64,000 nucleotides of DNA, from the NCBI GenBank assembly GCA_030386875.1, contig CM059566.1, forward strand, positions 44,800,068-44,864,067, given 5' to 3'. Every line of letters begins with the position of its first letter. Position 1 is the first letter of the stretch. Below the pieces are notes generated by a model. It saw nothing but the letters and a program-made list of their open reading frames with translations. It ran no database searches and had not been told where the DNA came from. A program made the position numbers and the translations under genes. Of the stretch, positions 36,869-49,610 are shown in pieces. The DNA comes from Morinoia aosen (Eukaryota > Arthropoda > Malacostraca > Amphipoda > Talitridae).

Positions 36869-38270
36869 TAATGATGTTTTGATGTGCTTTGTGTTGTTGT
36901 ATTACAATTTTGTATTATTGTTTTGATGTGTTATGGTGATGATGTGTTATTGTGATGATGTGTTATTGTGACGTGTTATTGTGATGATGTGTTATTGTGA
37001 TGATGTGTTATGTGTTGATGTGTCATGTGTTGATGCGTCATGTGTTGATGCGTCATGTGTTGATGCGTCATGTGTTGATGTGTCATGTGTTGATGTCATG
37101 TGTTGATGTGTCATGTGTTGATGTGTCATGTGTTGATGTGTCATGTGTTGATGTGTCATGTGTTGATGTGTCATGTGTTGATGTGTCATGTGTTGATGTG
37201 TCATGTGTTGATGTGTCATGTGTTGATGTGTCATGTGTTGATGTGTCATGTGTTGATGTGTCATGTGTTGATGTGTCATGTGTTGATGTGTCATGTGTTG
37301 ATGTGTCATGTGTTGATGTGTCATTGTGTTGATGTGTCATTGTGTTGATGTGTCATTGTGTTGATGTGTCATTGTGTTGATGTGTCATTGTGTTGATGTG
37401 TCATTGTGTTGATGTGTCATTGTGTTGATGTCATTGTGTTGATGTGTCATCGTGTTGATGTGTCACTGTTTGGATGTGTCATTGTTGTGTCATGTGTTGA
37501 TGTGTCATGTGTTGATGTGTCATGTGTTGATGTGTCATGTGTTTATGTGTCATGTGTTTATGTGTCATGTGTTTGTGTCATATGTTGTGTCATGTGTTGA
37601 TATGTCATGTGTTGATGTGTCTTGTGTTGATGTCATGTGTTGATGTGTCATGTGTTGATGTGTCATGTGTTGATGCGTCATGTGTTGATGCGTCATGTGT
37701 TGATGTGTCATGTGTTGATGTGTCATGTGTTGATGTGTTATGTGTTGATGTGTCATGTGTTGATGTGTTATGTGTTGATGTGTCATGTGTTGATGTGTCA
37801 TGTGTTGATGTCATGTGTTGATGTGTCATATGTTGATGTGTCATTGTGTTGATGTGTCATTGTGTTGATATGTCATTGTGTTGATGTGTCATTGTGTTGA
37901 TGTGTCACTGCTTGGATGTGTCATTGTTGTCATGTGTTGATGTGTCATGTGTTGATGTGTCATGTGTTGATGTGTCATGTGTTGATGTGTCATGTGTTTG
38001 TGTCATGTGTTGATGTGTCATGTGTTGATGTGTCATGTGTTGATGTGTCATGTGTTGATGTGTCATGTGTTGATGTGTCATGTGTTGATGTGTCATGTGT
38101 TGATGTGTTATGTGTTGATCTATTATTGTTTTATGTATTATAGTGTTGATGTTTTGTGTTATTGTGTTGATGTGTTGATGTATTTTGTTATTGTGTTGAT
38201 GTGTTATGTAATTGTGTGGGTGTGCTATGGAATTGTGTGGGTGTGTTGTGTGTGATTGTGTTGATGTGTT
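36869..38270. repeat. Satellite array, 15-bp unit with 16-bp variants
   Basis: The main unit is TGATGTGTCATGTGT; blocks at about 37320-37480 and 37840-37910 use a 16-base version with CATTGTGT. It shares TGATGTGT with the neighbouring 16-bp array, so both probably grew from one ancestor. The 5-codon frames (HQHMT on minus) are repeat artefacts. The right end decays into TGTGTTATTGTGTTGATG phrases. Confidence 0.93.
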
Positions 38271-38743
38271 ACTGGGAAGCTACACTGTTCCACCAGAAGC
38301 TGTTTAAAACACACACACAAACATACAAATGTATAGGAACAATCCAATATATGTCGAATTACGACTTAATATCAAACCTAGGACAGTATATAGAGATCTT
38401 ACTCGGATGGGAGTTAATGGCGCTTACAGTATATGTTGTTGGACTACTTGCAGTCATTGTAAGTAGTCTAACGTAATTATCACTAATTTCGATTATTTTT
38501 ATATGTATTGAAAGACCTACACGTTTGAAATTCTTAATTTAATATTGATCATTATTTGCAGTGTTCGCTTAACACGTACCTGCTAAAGTTACTCGCCTGC
38601 CATTAAACCACCCATCAGGGAGCAGGGGGTAGCCAATAGGCTTAGTTCAGCTACGTTTGTCTAGCCTGTGCTCTGGGGAGACTGGCGCCCCCAGCGGAGT
38701 ACTGTTAGGCTGCCTATGCGGTAGGTAGACCTTCAGGTCTTCT

Positions 38744-39109
38744 CCCCTCAGGGGAATGCAACTGTTGTATCTGTGGGAATTAGCGCTCCCAGGTGGACAA
38801 TGCGAGGGCCTGAGCTGAAAGTTAGATAGGCCTTCTTTTTGTTGAAATAAAATGCTTTTGTTATGTTAAGAACCATCTTTTTCAGTTCACTGTTGTCCTG
38901 TTTTTTTCAGCACCCGCTACTTTCTTCTGCAACTTTGGTCTTGTTTCATGAACTTCTTCATCTTTTTGTTTCTATGCCCTTTCTGCATAGATTCCGCGTT
39001 CCTTTGACTCCATAATAAATAGTGCCTTCTTCCTTCCTCTCTTTGGATCGCCTTTCTTGCGGATAGGGAGGCTTAAACTAACAAATAATCTAATCTAATC
39101 TAATCTAGC
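38744..39109 (+). mobile_element. SINE-like repeat, full-length copy, 366 bp
   Basis: It is flanked by CCTTCAGGTCTTCT (38730-38743) and CCTTCAAGTCTTCT (39110-39123), a 14-base duplication with one change. The tail is a clear (TAATC)n run, the best example of the family's simple 3' end. Confidence 0.92.
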
Positions 39110-39123
39110 CCTTCAAGTCTTCT

Positions 39124-39330
39124 ATCTTTTATTTCCACTTTGCTTACTTCAGTTGTCCTTGATTTTTCGGTATCGCTTCTTTACCATGTCTTTTCTTGTC
39201 GTCTGAATTTATTGGCTCTATGCACAAGGGCATCCTGTAAGGTAATACATATCGTGCATGCTAAATCGTTCCTCCTCTTCCCTCTCTTCAGATCGCCTTT
39301 GTTGCGGTTAAAGGGTTTTAAACTATCTAA
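39124..39330 (+). mobile_element. SINE-like repeat, old 5'-truncated fragment
   Basis: TTGCTTACTTCAGTTGTCCT and GATCGCCTTTGTTGCGGTTA match the middle and end of the family. The copy is strongly diverged and sits directly behind the copy ending at 39109. Confidence 0.55.
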
Positions 39331-39872
39331 TACATACAATAATGATAATAATCCGTTAAACGACGAAGAAAATTGCTTATCATATTTAATAAAACGCTTA
39401 CTACAAAATTCGGTTTCACTGTATATTTAGAAAATAAATTTATGTCCTCCTTTTTATAAATAGAGTGATTTCAAATTTTGTAGTGAGTATTTTAGTAAAG
39501 ATGATGCGCAATTTTCTTCGGCTTTTAACACATGAACTGGAAAAATTTCTTAAGCTTCAGACATTGGAAAATGATAATAATGATGGTAATAGTAAAAATA
39601 ATGTTCATAAATTAAGCAGCTGCAGATTAAAACGACCGTTAGCCGATGCGGCGGAGAAACATGCGGCGTTAACATTTGATGTAGGCTGATAAGCGTACAG
39701 AGATGCCCAATATTGGCTGTCACTTGCGCAGACGTCGCCATATCTGCTAATGAAGGCCATAATGTCAGGGAGAGGCGAGCTTGATGGCTCCTAATAAAAG
39801 TGATGGAAGGCCGGTGCTGCGTGGACCGTCCCTCTTACTCGTCAGCGCTGGTGTGGACCTGTCATCTTAGAA

Positions 39873-40616
39873 CAGAGGTTCACAGCCTTGTTTTATTTAT
39901 TTTTATTAAGGGAATTTTATTTGAACTTTGCACACCCTGATATTAAATGCCAGCATGTATCCCATTATTTTCCTGAACTTTCCTCGCACCTCGTGAAGTA
40001 AAATGCCGGTTTGTTGCCAGTATCCCATTATTTACCTGGACTTTTCTCGCACCTCGTGAAGTAAAATGCCGGTATGTTGCCTGTATCCCATTATTTACCT
40101 GGACTTTTCTCGCACCTCGTGAAGTAAAATGCCGGTATGTTGCCAGTATCCCATTATTTACCTGGACTTTTCTCGCACCTCGTGAAGTAAAATGCCGGTA
40201 TGTTGCCTGTATCCCATTATTTACCTGGACTTTTCTCGCACCTCGTGAAGTAAAATGCCGGTATGTTGCCAGTATCCCATTATTTTCCTGAACTTTCCTC
40301 GCACCTCGTGAAGTAAAATGCCGGTTTGTTGCCAGTATCCCATTATTTACCTGGACTTTTCTCGCACCTCGTGAAGTAAAATGCAGGTTTGTTGCCAGTA
40401 TCCCATTATTTACGTGAACTTTCCTCGCACCTCGTGAAGTAAAATGCCGGTATGTTGCCAGAATCCCATTATTTACCTGGACTTTTCTCGCACCTCGTGA
40501 AGTAAAATGCCGGTATGTTGCCTGTATCCCATTATTTACCTAGACTATTCTCGCACCCCCCGGAATATCGTTTTGCACCCCCTGGGGGTGCAAGTACCAC
40601 AGGTTGGGAACCCCTG
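39873..40616. mobile_element. hAT-like non-autonomous element, 744 bp
   Basis: The left end CAGAGGTTCACAGCCT and the right end AGGTTGGGAACCCCTG (reversed CAGGGGTTCCCAACCT) are inverted repeats of the hAT type. The 8 bases on either side are only half alike, so the target duplication has decayed. Most of the interior is a minisatellite. Near the right end CACCCCCTGGGGGTG forms a hairpin. Confidence 0.72.
39945..40557. repeat. Minisatellite inside the hAT-like element, 63-bp unit, about 9.7 copies
   Basis: TCGCACCTCGTGAAGTAAAA recurs at 39984, 40047, 40110, 40173 and onward, exactly 63 bases apart. Two sub-variants alternate in part: TGCCAGTATCCC versus TGCCTGTATCCC, and TTTACCTGGAC versus TTTTCCTGAAC. 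Confidence 0.93.
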
Positions 40617-40704
40617 CCTTGGCGGCTCTTAAGTGTCGTGTCTGGCGTTGTCAACTTATTTGCCTGCAGTTGCCACATATGCGTAATTGTACTGAGACAA
40701 AGAA

Positions 40705-40890
40705 GTGTTATCATGTCAACGCATCTGTATACATCGTGTTTGATACGTTGTGTAGTGTAAAGGATGCAGACGTGTATGGGCATGTCAATGCATCTGTGTA
40801 CGTCGTATTTGCTACGTTGTGTAAAGGTGTATGGTATACAGGCATGTATAGTCGTACCAATACATCTGTGTACGTCGCATTTGCGTGGTA
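40705..40890. repeat. Tandem repeat, 69-72 bp unit, 2.7 copies
   Basis: CAATGCATCTGTGTACGTCG-like phrases recur at about 40716, 40785 and 40857, each followed by a TTTG(C/A)TACGTTGTGT version. Confidence 0.75.
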
Positions 40891-41584
40891 GTATAGGGAG
40901 GAGGGAGAGACAGTGATGCATGCTCTTCTCAATGCGCGATGCCTTGCTATAGATTCGATTTGTCCGCACAGCTTGCGTGCTCGTGTGAGCTGTGGAGGAT
41001 TACAGGTCGGTTTTTACAAGGTCAGGGCGAGTCTTGTTCTTATCCGCGTTGCATGACACAAGCGTGTTTTTGAGATTTAGTAATTTATCAGTTTGTCCAG
41101 TCCGTTTCGGAGTGGCGGATACCCGTGGTCATCTGTAAGTGAAATCAAGTAAATGTGAGATTCTATTTCTATTGAAGCTTAGTCTAATTCCCGTCAGAGT
41201 GGAGGTGTCAACAGTCCTATAGTTTAATGCTTTAGTGCTGTATGCTAGATACTATTCCTCTTGCGCTGGGAAGCTTAGAAAAATTCGGTCTAATGAAAAA
41301 AGACCCTCGAAGGATTAAAAGCTTAGCCAATAAAACTCAATAAAGTGGAGTTTGAAAAAAAACCTTTTGTATCTTTAAAGTGTCAGTACAATAAGCAAAG
41401 CTCATACTCCTTATTTAGGCGTTCAGGTGGTAGATAAATTGGTCCAGATAATTTAAAAATGCTTCAAGCTGCGTAGGAATCAGATCCACATGCTGCGAAA
41501 GTTGTTGGATTGGGTAGCTTGACATAAATCACTAGAATGCATGACCCGTCAAAATTGCCAGGATTCGATAGTTTTCTCCAAAAA

Positions 41585-41700
41585 GTCAAGATATGGATGA
41601 CAAACAAACATGTCCATCCTAGTGGTAACCGCGATTAAAATATTCTTGCACTTTACACTGGTGAAATTCGCATCTCAGATACCGACATCAAGCATTCTAA
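41585..41700. repeat. Dispersed repeat, copy 1 of 2
   Basis: It is related to 45525-45635 in direct orientation. Both contain GGATGA(C/T)AAACAAA, ATCCTAGT(G/A)GTA and TACACTGGTGAAA, followed by a CAGATAC phrase. Family unknown. Confidence 0.6.
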
Positions 41701-42978
41701 TGAGCGTCAGAGGGAGACGAACCAACCAACCGAGCAAGCATCAACTGTGTACCATTATTTAGTTAACATTAGCCAAGAATATTTCGAAAAAATTACTTTA
41801 TCTTTTTTATCGCGATAAGCTACATTTTCTTAACAGTATAACATGTTCGATTCAATTTTTACGCAATATTTTTGACTTATAAACGTAAGTGAGCTTACGC
41901 CAGGTTTTTCATATCGGTAGAATTATGGAGACCCCTGACGTTTTATCACACAGTGTTGATACTGATTCATTTGCGTGGTGTGTTCAATTGCACGAGATAG
42001 TTATTTTCTTGAAATGTTGACTTAGGCATTTGTGCAGTGATCTTCGTAGAATACCAATGATTTGAAATTCTGCTTCTAGCATTGTTTATTTACGTATTGC
42101 TGGTAAGAATAAATTCAGAGAACTTGACAGCAGTAATGGTTTGTAGGTGTCGTAATAATTCAGAATACTTGCAATGAAGTATAAACCTTGAATTAATGTT
42201 AGGTGTTAGCAAGAAACAACTAAATAGCGCCAGACTGTTTGCAGTGTAGGTTAAAATTCTTGATACGCTTGTCAGCGCCCGTCATATCCTGTATTTAGGC
42301 AAGTTTTTACGCTCCTGTGTAAAGAGGAGCTTATTAGTCCAAGTTTACGATGACTTTGACGTTCTGCAGTCTAGTCATGCGACTTTTCGTCCTCCTAGTT
42401 AGAAGGTTTCCTTTTGTACCAGAGTTCATTCTCAGGGATGTAGTTGTTCGCTTTTAGTTCGCCTCTTGTGCTCAAGCGAGAAAAAAAATAATGAATAAAT
42501 ACGAGTGAAATTCGAGATAAAAATGATGAAATTGGAAACGTCTAACTAATTGAATCCTGGAAGTTGGAGTTATATTAAATGAAGCAAACGGTTTCGCGGA
42601 AAATAAATCATCAATTCAGTTTGTTCGCGAATGCATATGCTTTCTAGGGTCAGAGTCCCGTTGGAAGATCAAGGAATAACAAGGTGTCAAGCTCATAATT
42701 CATATTCAGTATTATTCACTGTCAGTTTTACACTCGATTTTCATGAAAAACGCAGTAAGGTTTCGTATTTTGTCATCGGGTTTTTGTCAGAAGTGGCCAA
42801 TCTCTGCCGATGATAAATTGACACTATTATGGTTAGCATACGGTATTTGCTATCGGTTCAATAGCGTTACCGATAGTTATAATAGGAAAAAATACCATTT
42901 TAAATCTCTAATTTTTACGTAGAATGAAGGATGATAACTTGCGAAAATAATTAGTAACATGATTAAATCGATGTCAAT

Positions 42979-43014
42979 CTTCCCCTGTCTATCCTTTCAT
43001 ATAGACAGGGGAAG
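42979..43014. other. Perfect hairpin, 14-bp stem, 8-base loop
   Basis: CTTCCCCTGTCTAT, loop CCTTTCAT, then ATAGACAGGGGAAG. It is too short for a typical animal microRNA precursor, and pairing does not extend beyond the stem. It may be a stand-alone inverted repeat or the scar of a small element. Confidence 0.8.
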
Positions 43015-45524
43015 TGGTGAAGTGTCGCGAGCCAATATTAGAATGAGCTAAATCTGAATTTCACTTCCACTTGTTGAGTTCAACGAAGTATCGACGTCGT
43101 TTTGTAGCACTGAATCTAAGAATAATTTCTGTACCCTCACAAATTAAAAATCGGTACCGTTCCCTGGTTGAGCCTCCGTCAATTCGCGCATTTTTCACGC
43201 GGTTGCTATCGTCGGCACTGCGCAGCGGCGGCGCAATAATATCCTCTTCACCGCCGTAAATGACAGAGGCATAAATTTCTTGGCGCTGTTTATCGCAGCC
43301 ACAGGGCAGCCATGACCACTATCTAAAATGCGGCAGCGACCTGCAACAATGCGATCTGCGCAATGCAAATCTGCGCAGATGCCAGCGGCGATTTTTCGCC
43401 GAGCAGTGCCTCAAGATTTCATTCTGTACAATCAAATTAGCTGCCCTTTTCCAAAGTCTTTGCAGGGCTTACGCAAGACAGTCCCGACATAATCCAATCT
43501 GATGTGCCATTATTGCGTTATAATTTTCAATGACGGAAGCGGAAGAACGTTGCTTCGTTTCATAGGGTTGTTAATTTCAACAAGCCTGCCATTTGAGTGC
43601 TGCATATATGAACGCTGCTTTCTTATTGTGGTGAGGCTTACCAAGTCTTCAGTCTGTCCTAAACGTAAATGACAAAAGAGATTACGTAGGATTGCTTTCA
43701 ATCGTCGTTGCTTTATTCATTGCTTTTAATCGTCATTTAAAGATTTTCTTGGAATTAAAATTGTCAGTACTCATAACTTATTAAAACTTTCTAGTTTGAA
43801 CGTAATCCGTCAATCAGATGAAAAAGGTCCAACTCTCGAAATTTCAATTTTTATTTTTTAATAGATTTGGGTTCTCCTGAAATGCAAGACACCCTCTAAA
43901 CTTTCAGTTGTTGTTCTGTTGTGGCGGCAGGAGGTGCTATTCACGTAATAATAAAAACTCCAACTCGTGGATGGACTTCATAAGTAATGAAAAGATTCGA
44001 GTTTTTGGATTGGGGTGTAACCAAGTGTAATTTCTGAAATAGAAAAGAGCCATGTCTCTTTAAAAGTGCAATAAAAAAAGGTAGTTAGGCATGGCTTCCT
44101 TATTATCAACATTATTCGATATAGATAGCTCCATGTTCGAGTTGGTGTTTTTCCATGCCCACATTCGCACTGGCGGTAACTATTACACTGGAAGCCTTGA
44201 TTGGAATGTATGTAAACGAGTTAACTTGTACTTGTATTCACTTCGTGTTCGAAATAAGAACAATCATCTAATAAGCTGTCGTTTTTTATACCACATATTT
44301 TAAATTGAAGCATTTTATCTCGGATAGATAAACACCAACTCGCGTTTATTATCATAAAACAAACAAAAATTCATTATCTTTACCTTACCATTAATAAAAA
44401 TAATGACTCATGACAAGATGCAACGTTTCCAATAAAAAAATTCTCAAATAACCTAAATTACTTGCTAAATTCGTGCAAATATAATTAAAAAGAGCTCCCC
44501 TGAAAAATCGTGTGTTTTGGACTTGGAGCATTTTTTGTCTAATCGACAGATTATAATTGAACAATTTTTATGATTGTAGACCTTCATGAGGGAAACTGAT
44601 GAAGAGATAGGCATTTTTATTTACTATTATGAGTATTTTCAAATCGTTGCCTTGAGTTTCTACGAGTAAAAAGATTTGGTCTGTGATCGCTTTGAAATCT
44701 TCGACCCACTTCTGAAGTGTTTTTTCATCTGAAATCAGGATATATTTGGTTACATTTTCCCTCTTTATATTTCTGGATAAGTTGTTTCCGGTACATGCGG
44801 TGCGCGCTGATCACAATCTGCACCTACTCTGTTTTGAGTGGCTCTGCGCACTTCACTACGCGCGCCAAAAAAATATTTTTTATTACTTTAAAGGCAGCTG
44901 ACGTTACTCGAAATTATTAGAAATTAAACTCCGCTGTTTTCAAGCCTCAAAAGTGTGACATTCCATGACGCACGTATAAACGATTTAATGTAGATGTATT
45001 TGTTGGAAATACAATTTTTTCTAGTCCCCAGTTTTACTGTAGTGATGCCTATACACTCCAGTAAAACCTACAAGACACTATTTCTCTAACTCATCCTTGT
45101 CCATCACGCACAACTTCCATCAATTTCACAAACAAAGAAAGCTTCTTAGTCATTTTACCCAGTACACGTAAAACACCATTAACTATTCACAACAGACACG
45201 AACGATGGATTAAAAATGCTATGAAGCCCTCATCCTCACAAGAATTTTGCCGAATATCATAGAAAGCGCTTCGGGTTTCATAAATCCGAGCTTGAAATTT
45301 TTCCCATAAGGGCAATACATCTGAACGCTGAGCAATGGCACCACCGAGGCTCGCTACGATGGCCTCTGATAGCATCTGGGGCTTAAAGCGTCCTCTGAGA
45401 CATGGCTGTATTCCGAGCCAGCTGTGCGTTGTGCGGCACGTCGTGTAATGTGAGCTACTATAGTGTGTACGGGCTGGCGAAAGTGAAGGGATGCGATGTT
45501 TTCCTCTAGTAAATCTTCTATAAA

Positions 45525-45635
45525 TGGATGATAAACAAATACATCTATCCTAGTAGTACCAGTAATTAAGATATTTTTGTACTTGTACACTGGTGAAACT
45601 CGTATCACAGATACGATCATTAAACATCCCTCAAA
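45525..45635. repeat. Dispersed repeat, copy 2 of 2
   Basis: Direct-orientation relative of 41585-41700, roughly three-quarters identical by eye. Shared landmarks are given in the entry for copy 1. Confidence 0.6.
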
Positions 45636-45889
45636 TCCAATCCATTTCAATCCAGTCAAAGAAGTTGTTTCCCAAAATGAGGGCACGAAACAAGTGTACA
45701 AATAAACAAACACATCAAAGGTATTATTATGTAAGATGATAGCATTTCAATGATAACTCGAATGACAAGGACGTGATGGATGAGCGTGTGGGCGATACAG
45801 GATTCACTGAGGCTAAGATTTTCATAGTATCAATCCCTCTAATTCGGAGATTATACGAATACATCTATTCCAGGACAGGTCTTCCTACT

Positions 45890-46165
45890 GCAGGGATAAA
45901 ATATGTATATTTTTTTACAGGCAATCTACTTTCGGTTCACTGATGTTTATTATTGCAGTATTATTCCTTTCTTTTTTAGCTTTTATCTTGTTTCATGACC
46001 ACTCAATCTTGCTGTTTTTTATGTGCAAGAAATTCACTGTAGGAACACAGTTGTGGATAGTTTCCCCGTTCTCTTAATTCCATGCTAAATTGTGTTCTCC
46101 TCTTCTTCTCTTGTGAGTCCATTTTATGTGGTTAGGGATGCTTACACTAACGTATAATTTAACCT
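45890..46165 (+). mobile_element. SINE-like repeat, old 5'-truncated copy
   Basis: The TTTCGGTTCACTGATG, TTTATCTTGTTTCATGA and TTAATTCCATGCTAAAT phrases match the family, and it ends TTAGGGATGCTTACACTAAC. The head is missing or unrecognisable. Confidence 0.6.
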
Positions 46166-46310
46166 GAGATTATAACTTTACTTTGTAAATTGAGGTAAGA
46201 CTTCTTAGAATTATTCAGGGTACCACAATAACACAAATTTTCGCAAAAAGGCACAAGCTGCAAAATTCGGTCCGAATAATAAGAAAAGTGATACCGGATT
46301 GTTATGCATT

Positions 46311-46620
46311 ACCCTTCAGGGGGATACAACTATTGTATCTATGGGAATTAGTGCTCCAAGGAGAAATATGTGTGAGGGCCCGAGCTGAGAGTTAGGTAGG
46401 CCTTCTTTTTGTTGAAATAAAATGTTTTTTTATGTGTCAAGGACCACCTTTTTCGGTTCACTGTTGTCCTTTTTTCAGCACCTACTACTTCCTTTTTCAA
46501 CTTTTATCTTGTTTCATGAACTTCTTTCTCATCTTACTGTTTTTACGCTCCCTTCTGCATAGATTCCGCATTCCGTAATATCCAAACTAAATGGTGCCTT
46601 CCTCTTTTTTCTCCTCGATA
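46311..46620 (+). mobile_element. SINE-like repeat, 3'-truncated copy
   Basis: It begins CCCTTCAGGGGGATACAACT with an intact first part but stops after CTCTTTTTTCTCC, lacking the GGGAGGCTTAAAC end and TAATC tail. Truncation at the 3' side is unusual for a LINE-copied retroposon and suggests a later deletion. Confidence 0.78.
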
Positions 46621-46863
46621 GGCAGAGAAAAATAAAAAACTTCAATCTCCCGAGAGTTGATGAGGCCGAGTGCACACGGCCCGTCAAAAATGTATAATAA
46701 TGTTCGACAAATCACACGACACAAGTTCCCATTTCCCAAGAATTCACGTGGTATTCATTCCTACTCGAATCTGATGGATTAATACACTGGAAATTGGGAA
46801 GTTGATGAAGCTGGTATCATAGATTCGCTCATCCCACACTTTCGGCTGGTTTCGGACAGACAG

Positions 46864-47322
46864 AACGGTAGAGGAAACAAGGTAGGGTCATTTCTATTTT
46901 TTCATTGAAGCCCAATGCGTAAGCCTCCTTAGTGCAGGACAAGAAACGCTTAGTGCGTTCTGTTTTTTCAGACATTTTGATTGATTTCTGTAAATTCAAT
47001 CAGATTAAATAATTTATTTTCTTTTTTTCTCTCATTTCTATGGGATTTCTATGGGATTTCTATCTCATTTCTATGGGTCATTTCTATGGGAGAAAATAAA
47101 CCTTCTCTTGTTTAGCTAGCCAATAGAAAGGCTTTATTTCAAAAAACTTTATGACGTCACCAAAACGCAATGTCGTTAACCCAATAGTGGAGCCAGATTT
47201 GGGGATAACAGTGCTGCTATATGCAAAAAGAGCGCTGCTATTCGATCGTTGCCGTGACATTAACAAAACCACATCGTCAACGAAAAAATACTGGTTTGAA
47301 CCTACCTTGTTTCCTCGACAGT
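46864..47322. mobile_element. MITE with CGGTAGAG ends, 459 bp, expanded copy
   Basis: The left end CGGTAGAGGAAACAAGGTAG and the right end CTACCTTGTTTCCTCGAC are inverted repeats. The interior from about 47085 matches 18914-19150 (CCAATAGTGGAGCCAGATTT; GAGCGCTGCTATT). About 180 extra bases near the left end include five TTTCTATGGG-like units. Confidence 0.75.
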
Positions 47323-49610
47323 GAGACAGTCAGATAGACAGACACCCCTCTTATTACAGCATAGATTGTGAATTGTGTATTGAAATAGCTGTTATTTTAT
47401 GTACTAACTGGACCGGAAATAAACGTTAAAAAGTTATTGCATGACAACAGAGTGTTTTGAAGCAATAATTATTATTATTTTTTCAACATTCGAACTATTT
47501 TATCGAACTTGAGAAATTTTTGGGAATTTACACATGGCTCATGGTGCTTAACATCTGGCATGCAAACAAATTGTTCAACCGAGGTCTTCTAGTGCTCTCA
47601 AATGTGGATACTTCGTTAATTACGTTAAGTTAAGCATGTGAATAATTACGCCCGCCGCATTTTGCAGTGCGTTAATCCCTCGTAAGGACCGGAGTTTGGT
47701 ATCGATCTCGGCTGCAGCGCTTCACTGTATAGATCAAAGTGTCTCGGATCTAAGGGGTGAGTCGTCACAAATAGAGGCCGTCAATCTCTAAGCCTGGGTT
47801 AATCCTTCAAACCCAGGTTTGCTCAACAACTTATTGCATTCAAATGTGGTTTTATGCGTCTACAGAAATTTGCTCTACGACTTTATTTTTGACATTTTCA
47901 AGTGTTAAAGGTCTAGATTTTTTGACTACGACATGAGCCACTGGTGCATTATTTTCATAATGCTGCTGACCGACCGGTATTCATAAATTTAATTTTCATA
48001 AGTACTCAATCAAAACTTAATGAAGGCCCGATTCAGTTAATGTTAGCTACTTTAAACATTGCTTACTGCAATTGACTTTGAATTTGAGTTGAATGTTAAA
48101 CTTCAGTTTCACCTGCCGCAGTGTTGAATGCCGCAACACTGCCGCAGTGCCGCGGTGTTGAATAAAAACCTTGCATTGTTTGGATTTAGCTGATTTCAAG
48201 TCGGAAATGTGCCTGCGCTCGTCAATAAACACACAGAACCCAACCGTAGTTGCAACGTTTGATTTGCCATCACCAAAGCAAGACCCGTTTTAGCAAAATG
48301 CTGTCGTGAGAGGAGCATATTACGTTCAAACTTCCTTTTTTTTCTCCTGCGCAACTAGTTTCCTGCGAGATTCCCTTTATTTAATCAAATAACTATACGT
48401 CATTCGTTAACTTTTTTATTATTCATACCTATCGTTAAGAACCATTTTACTGCGCTTATTCCACCATTTGTTGAGTTACACAAACCAAATAAATGAATAA
48501 CTCACCTATAAAAACCAATTCCCCTAAATTTTCTTCCAATTTGAAGCATTTTACAACCGATGTGAGAAGGGGGCCTCTTCCGACCCGAAGACACGCGTCT
48601 CTAAGGATTGACGCGTCAGTTATATTATAATGAAAATATTCAGAGTACGCTGGCAACACTCCGCGACTTGTGCGGAAAATATTCTCGTTGTCTTGTGGTA
48701 GATCGCGATGTGTTCTCATATCCCGTACTGGTGGAAAAATAATTGTACGGAAATTTTATCCATTTATATTTTCCGTTTACATTTTTTATTTTTTATATAT
48801 TCTTTACTTAGCTAGTATGTTATCATGTTTGCTTTTGGAAAGCTGGAATTTGCTTTATTTGAAATTCAGTACTTGATTCTTAGCAGTTTGGGTGCTATGA
48901 GAGTGCTTGGAGTAACGATATATTCTGTTTTGTGGTTTTTATTGAGATAAAAGTTAGAGAATTGTAGTTTCGTTGATGAATGAATTAGAATTCACATAAA
49001 GTGTTTGGTAACTGATAGATATTTGCGGTAATTTGCCAATAAGTATACGATAGCGTAGAAACAGTGAGAATTTTTGTGCTCTTGACAGAATAATGGACTG
49101 GTCTCTGTGGAGAGGGATTAAAGTATCACACTCTGGACGTGGAAAATCCTGCATCAGTTCTAGTCCCTCTATCGAGGTGTTTTCGCTCGAGTAGAAGCAA
49201 CTCCTCTGGTGATGATCAATACGAAGCAGATTAACAGTACAGGTTGTAGGAAAAATCTTCTGCTCATTGAGCTTGCTCTTCACTTCTGTCCTCCATTTCC
49301 TTCGGTTTTGACGCTTTTAAAACTTATGGTCCAAAGCGACTGTGTTGACGGAAGGATCAATAAAGAGGCTGTTGCATTTGAGTTTTTTGTGAAGAATGTC
49401 ACTTCTTTTCGTCTGCCGAGTTCACTTTCAAAGTGTGGTGCTTGAGTTCGAATTTCACTTTCGAAAGTAATGTTTTCTTTCCTTCTTAATTTACGGCTCG
49501 ATTGCACTTATTCGATTACATCGAAACTTTCATTTCCACAATCTTGATTTTTTTCGCGAATCTGTGACCTTTGTCACCTCTAAAAAGATCCACTACTATA
49601 ATGCACCACA

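Noticed and set aside
36992-38255. Many His/Met/Thr- and Val/Asp/Cys-repeat frames on both strands
   Set aside because: They are products of the 15-bp satellite; the same tract gives open frames on both strands.
45354-45713. 119-codon minus frame considered as a retroelement fragment
   Set aside because: Part overlaps the dispersed repeat at 45525-45635, but I recognise no reverse transcriptase, integrase or gag motif.
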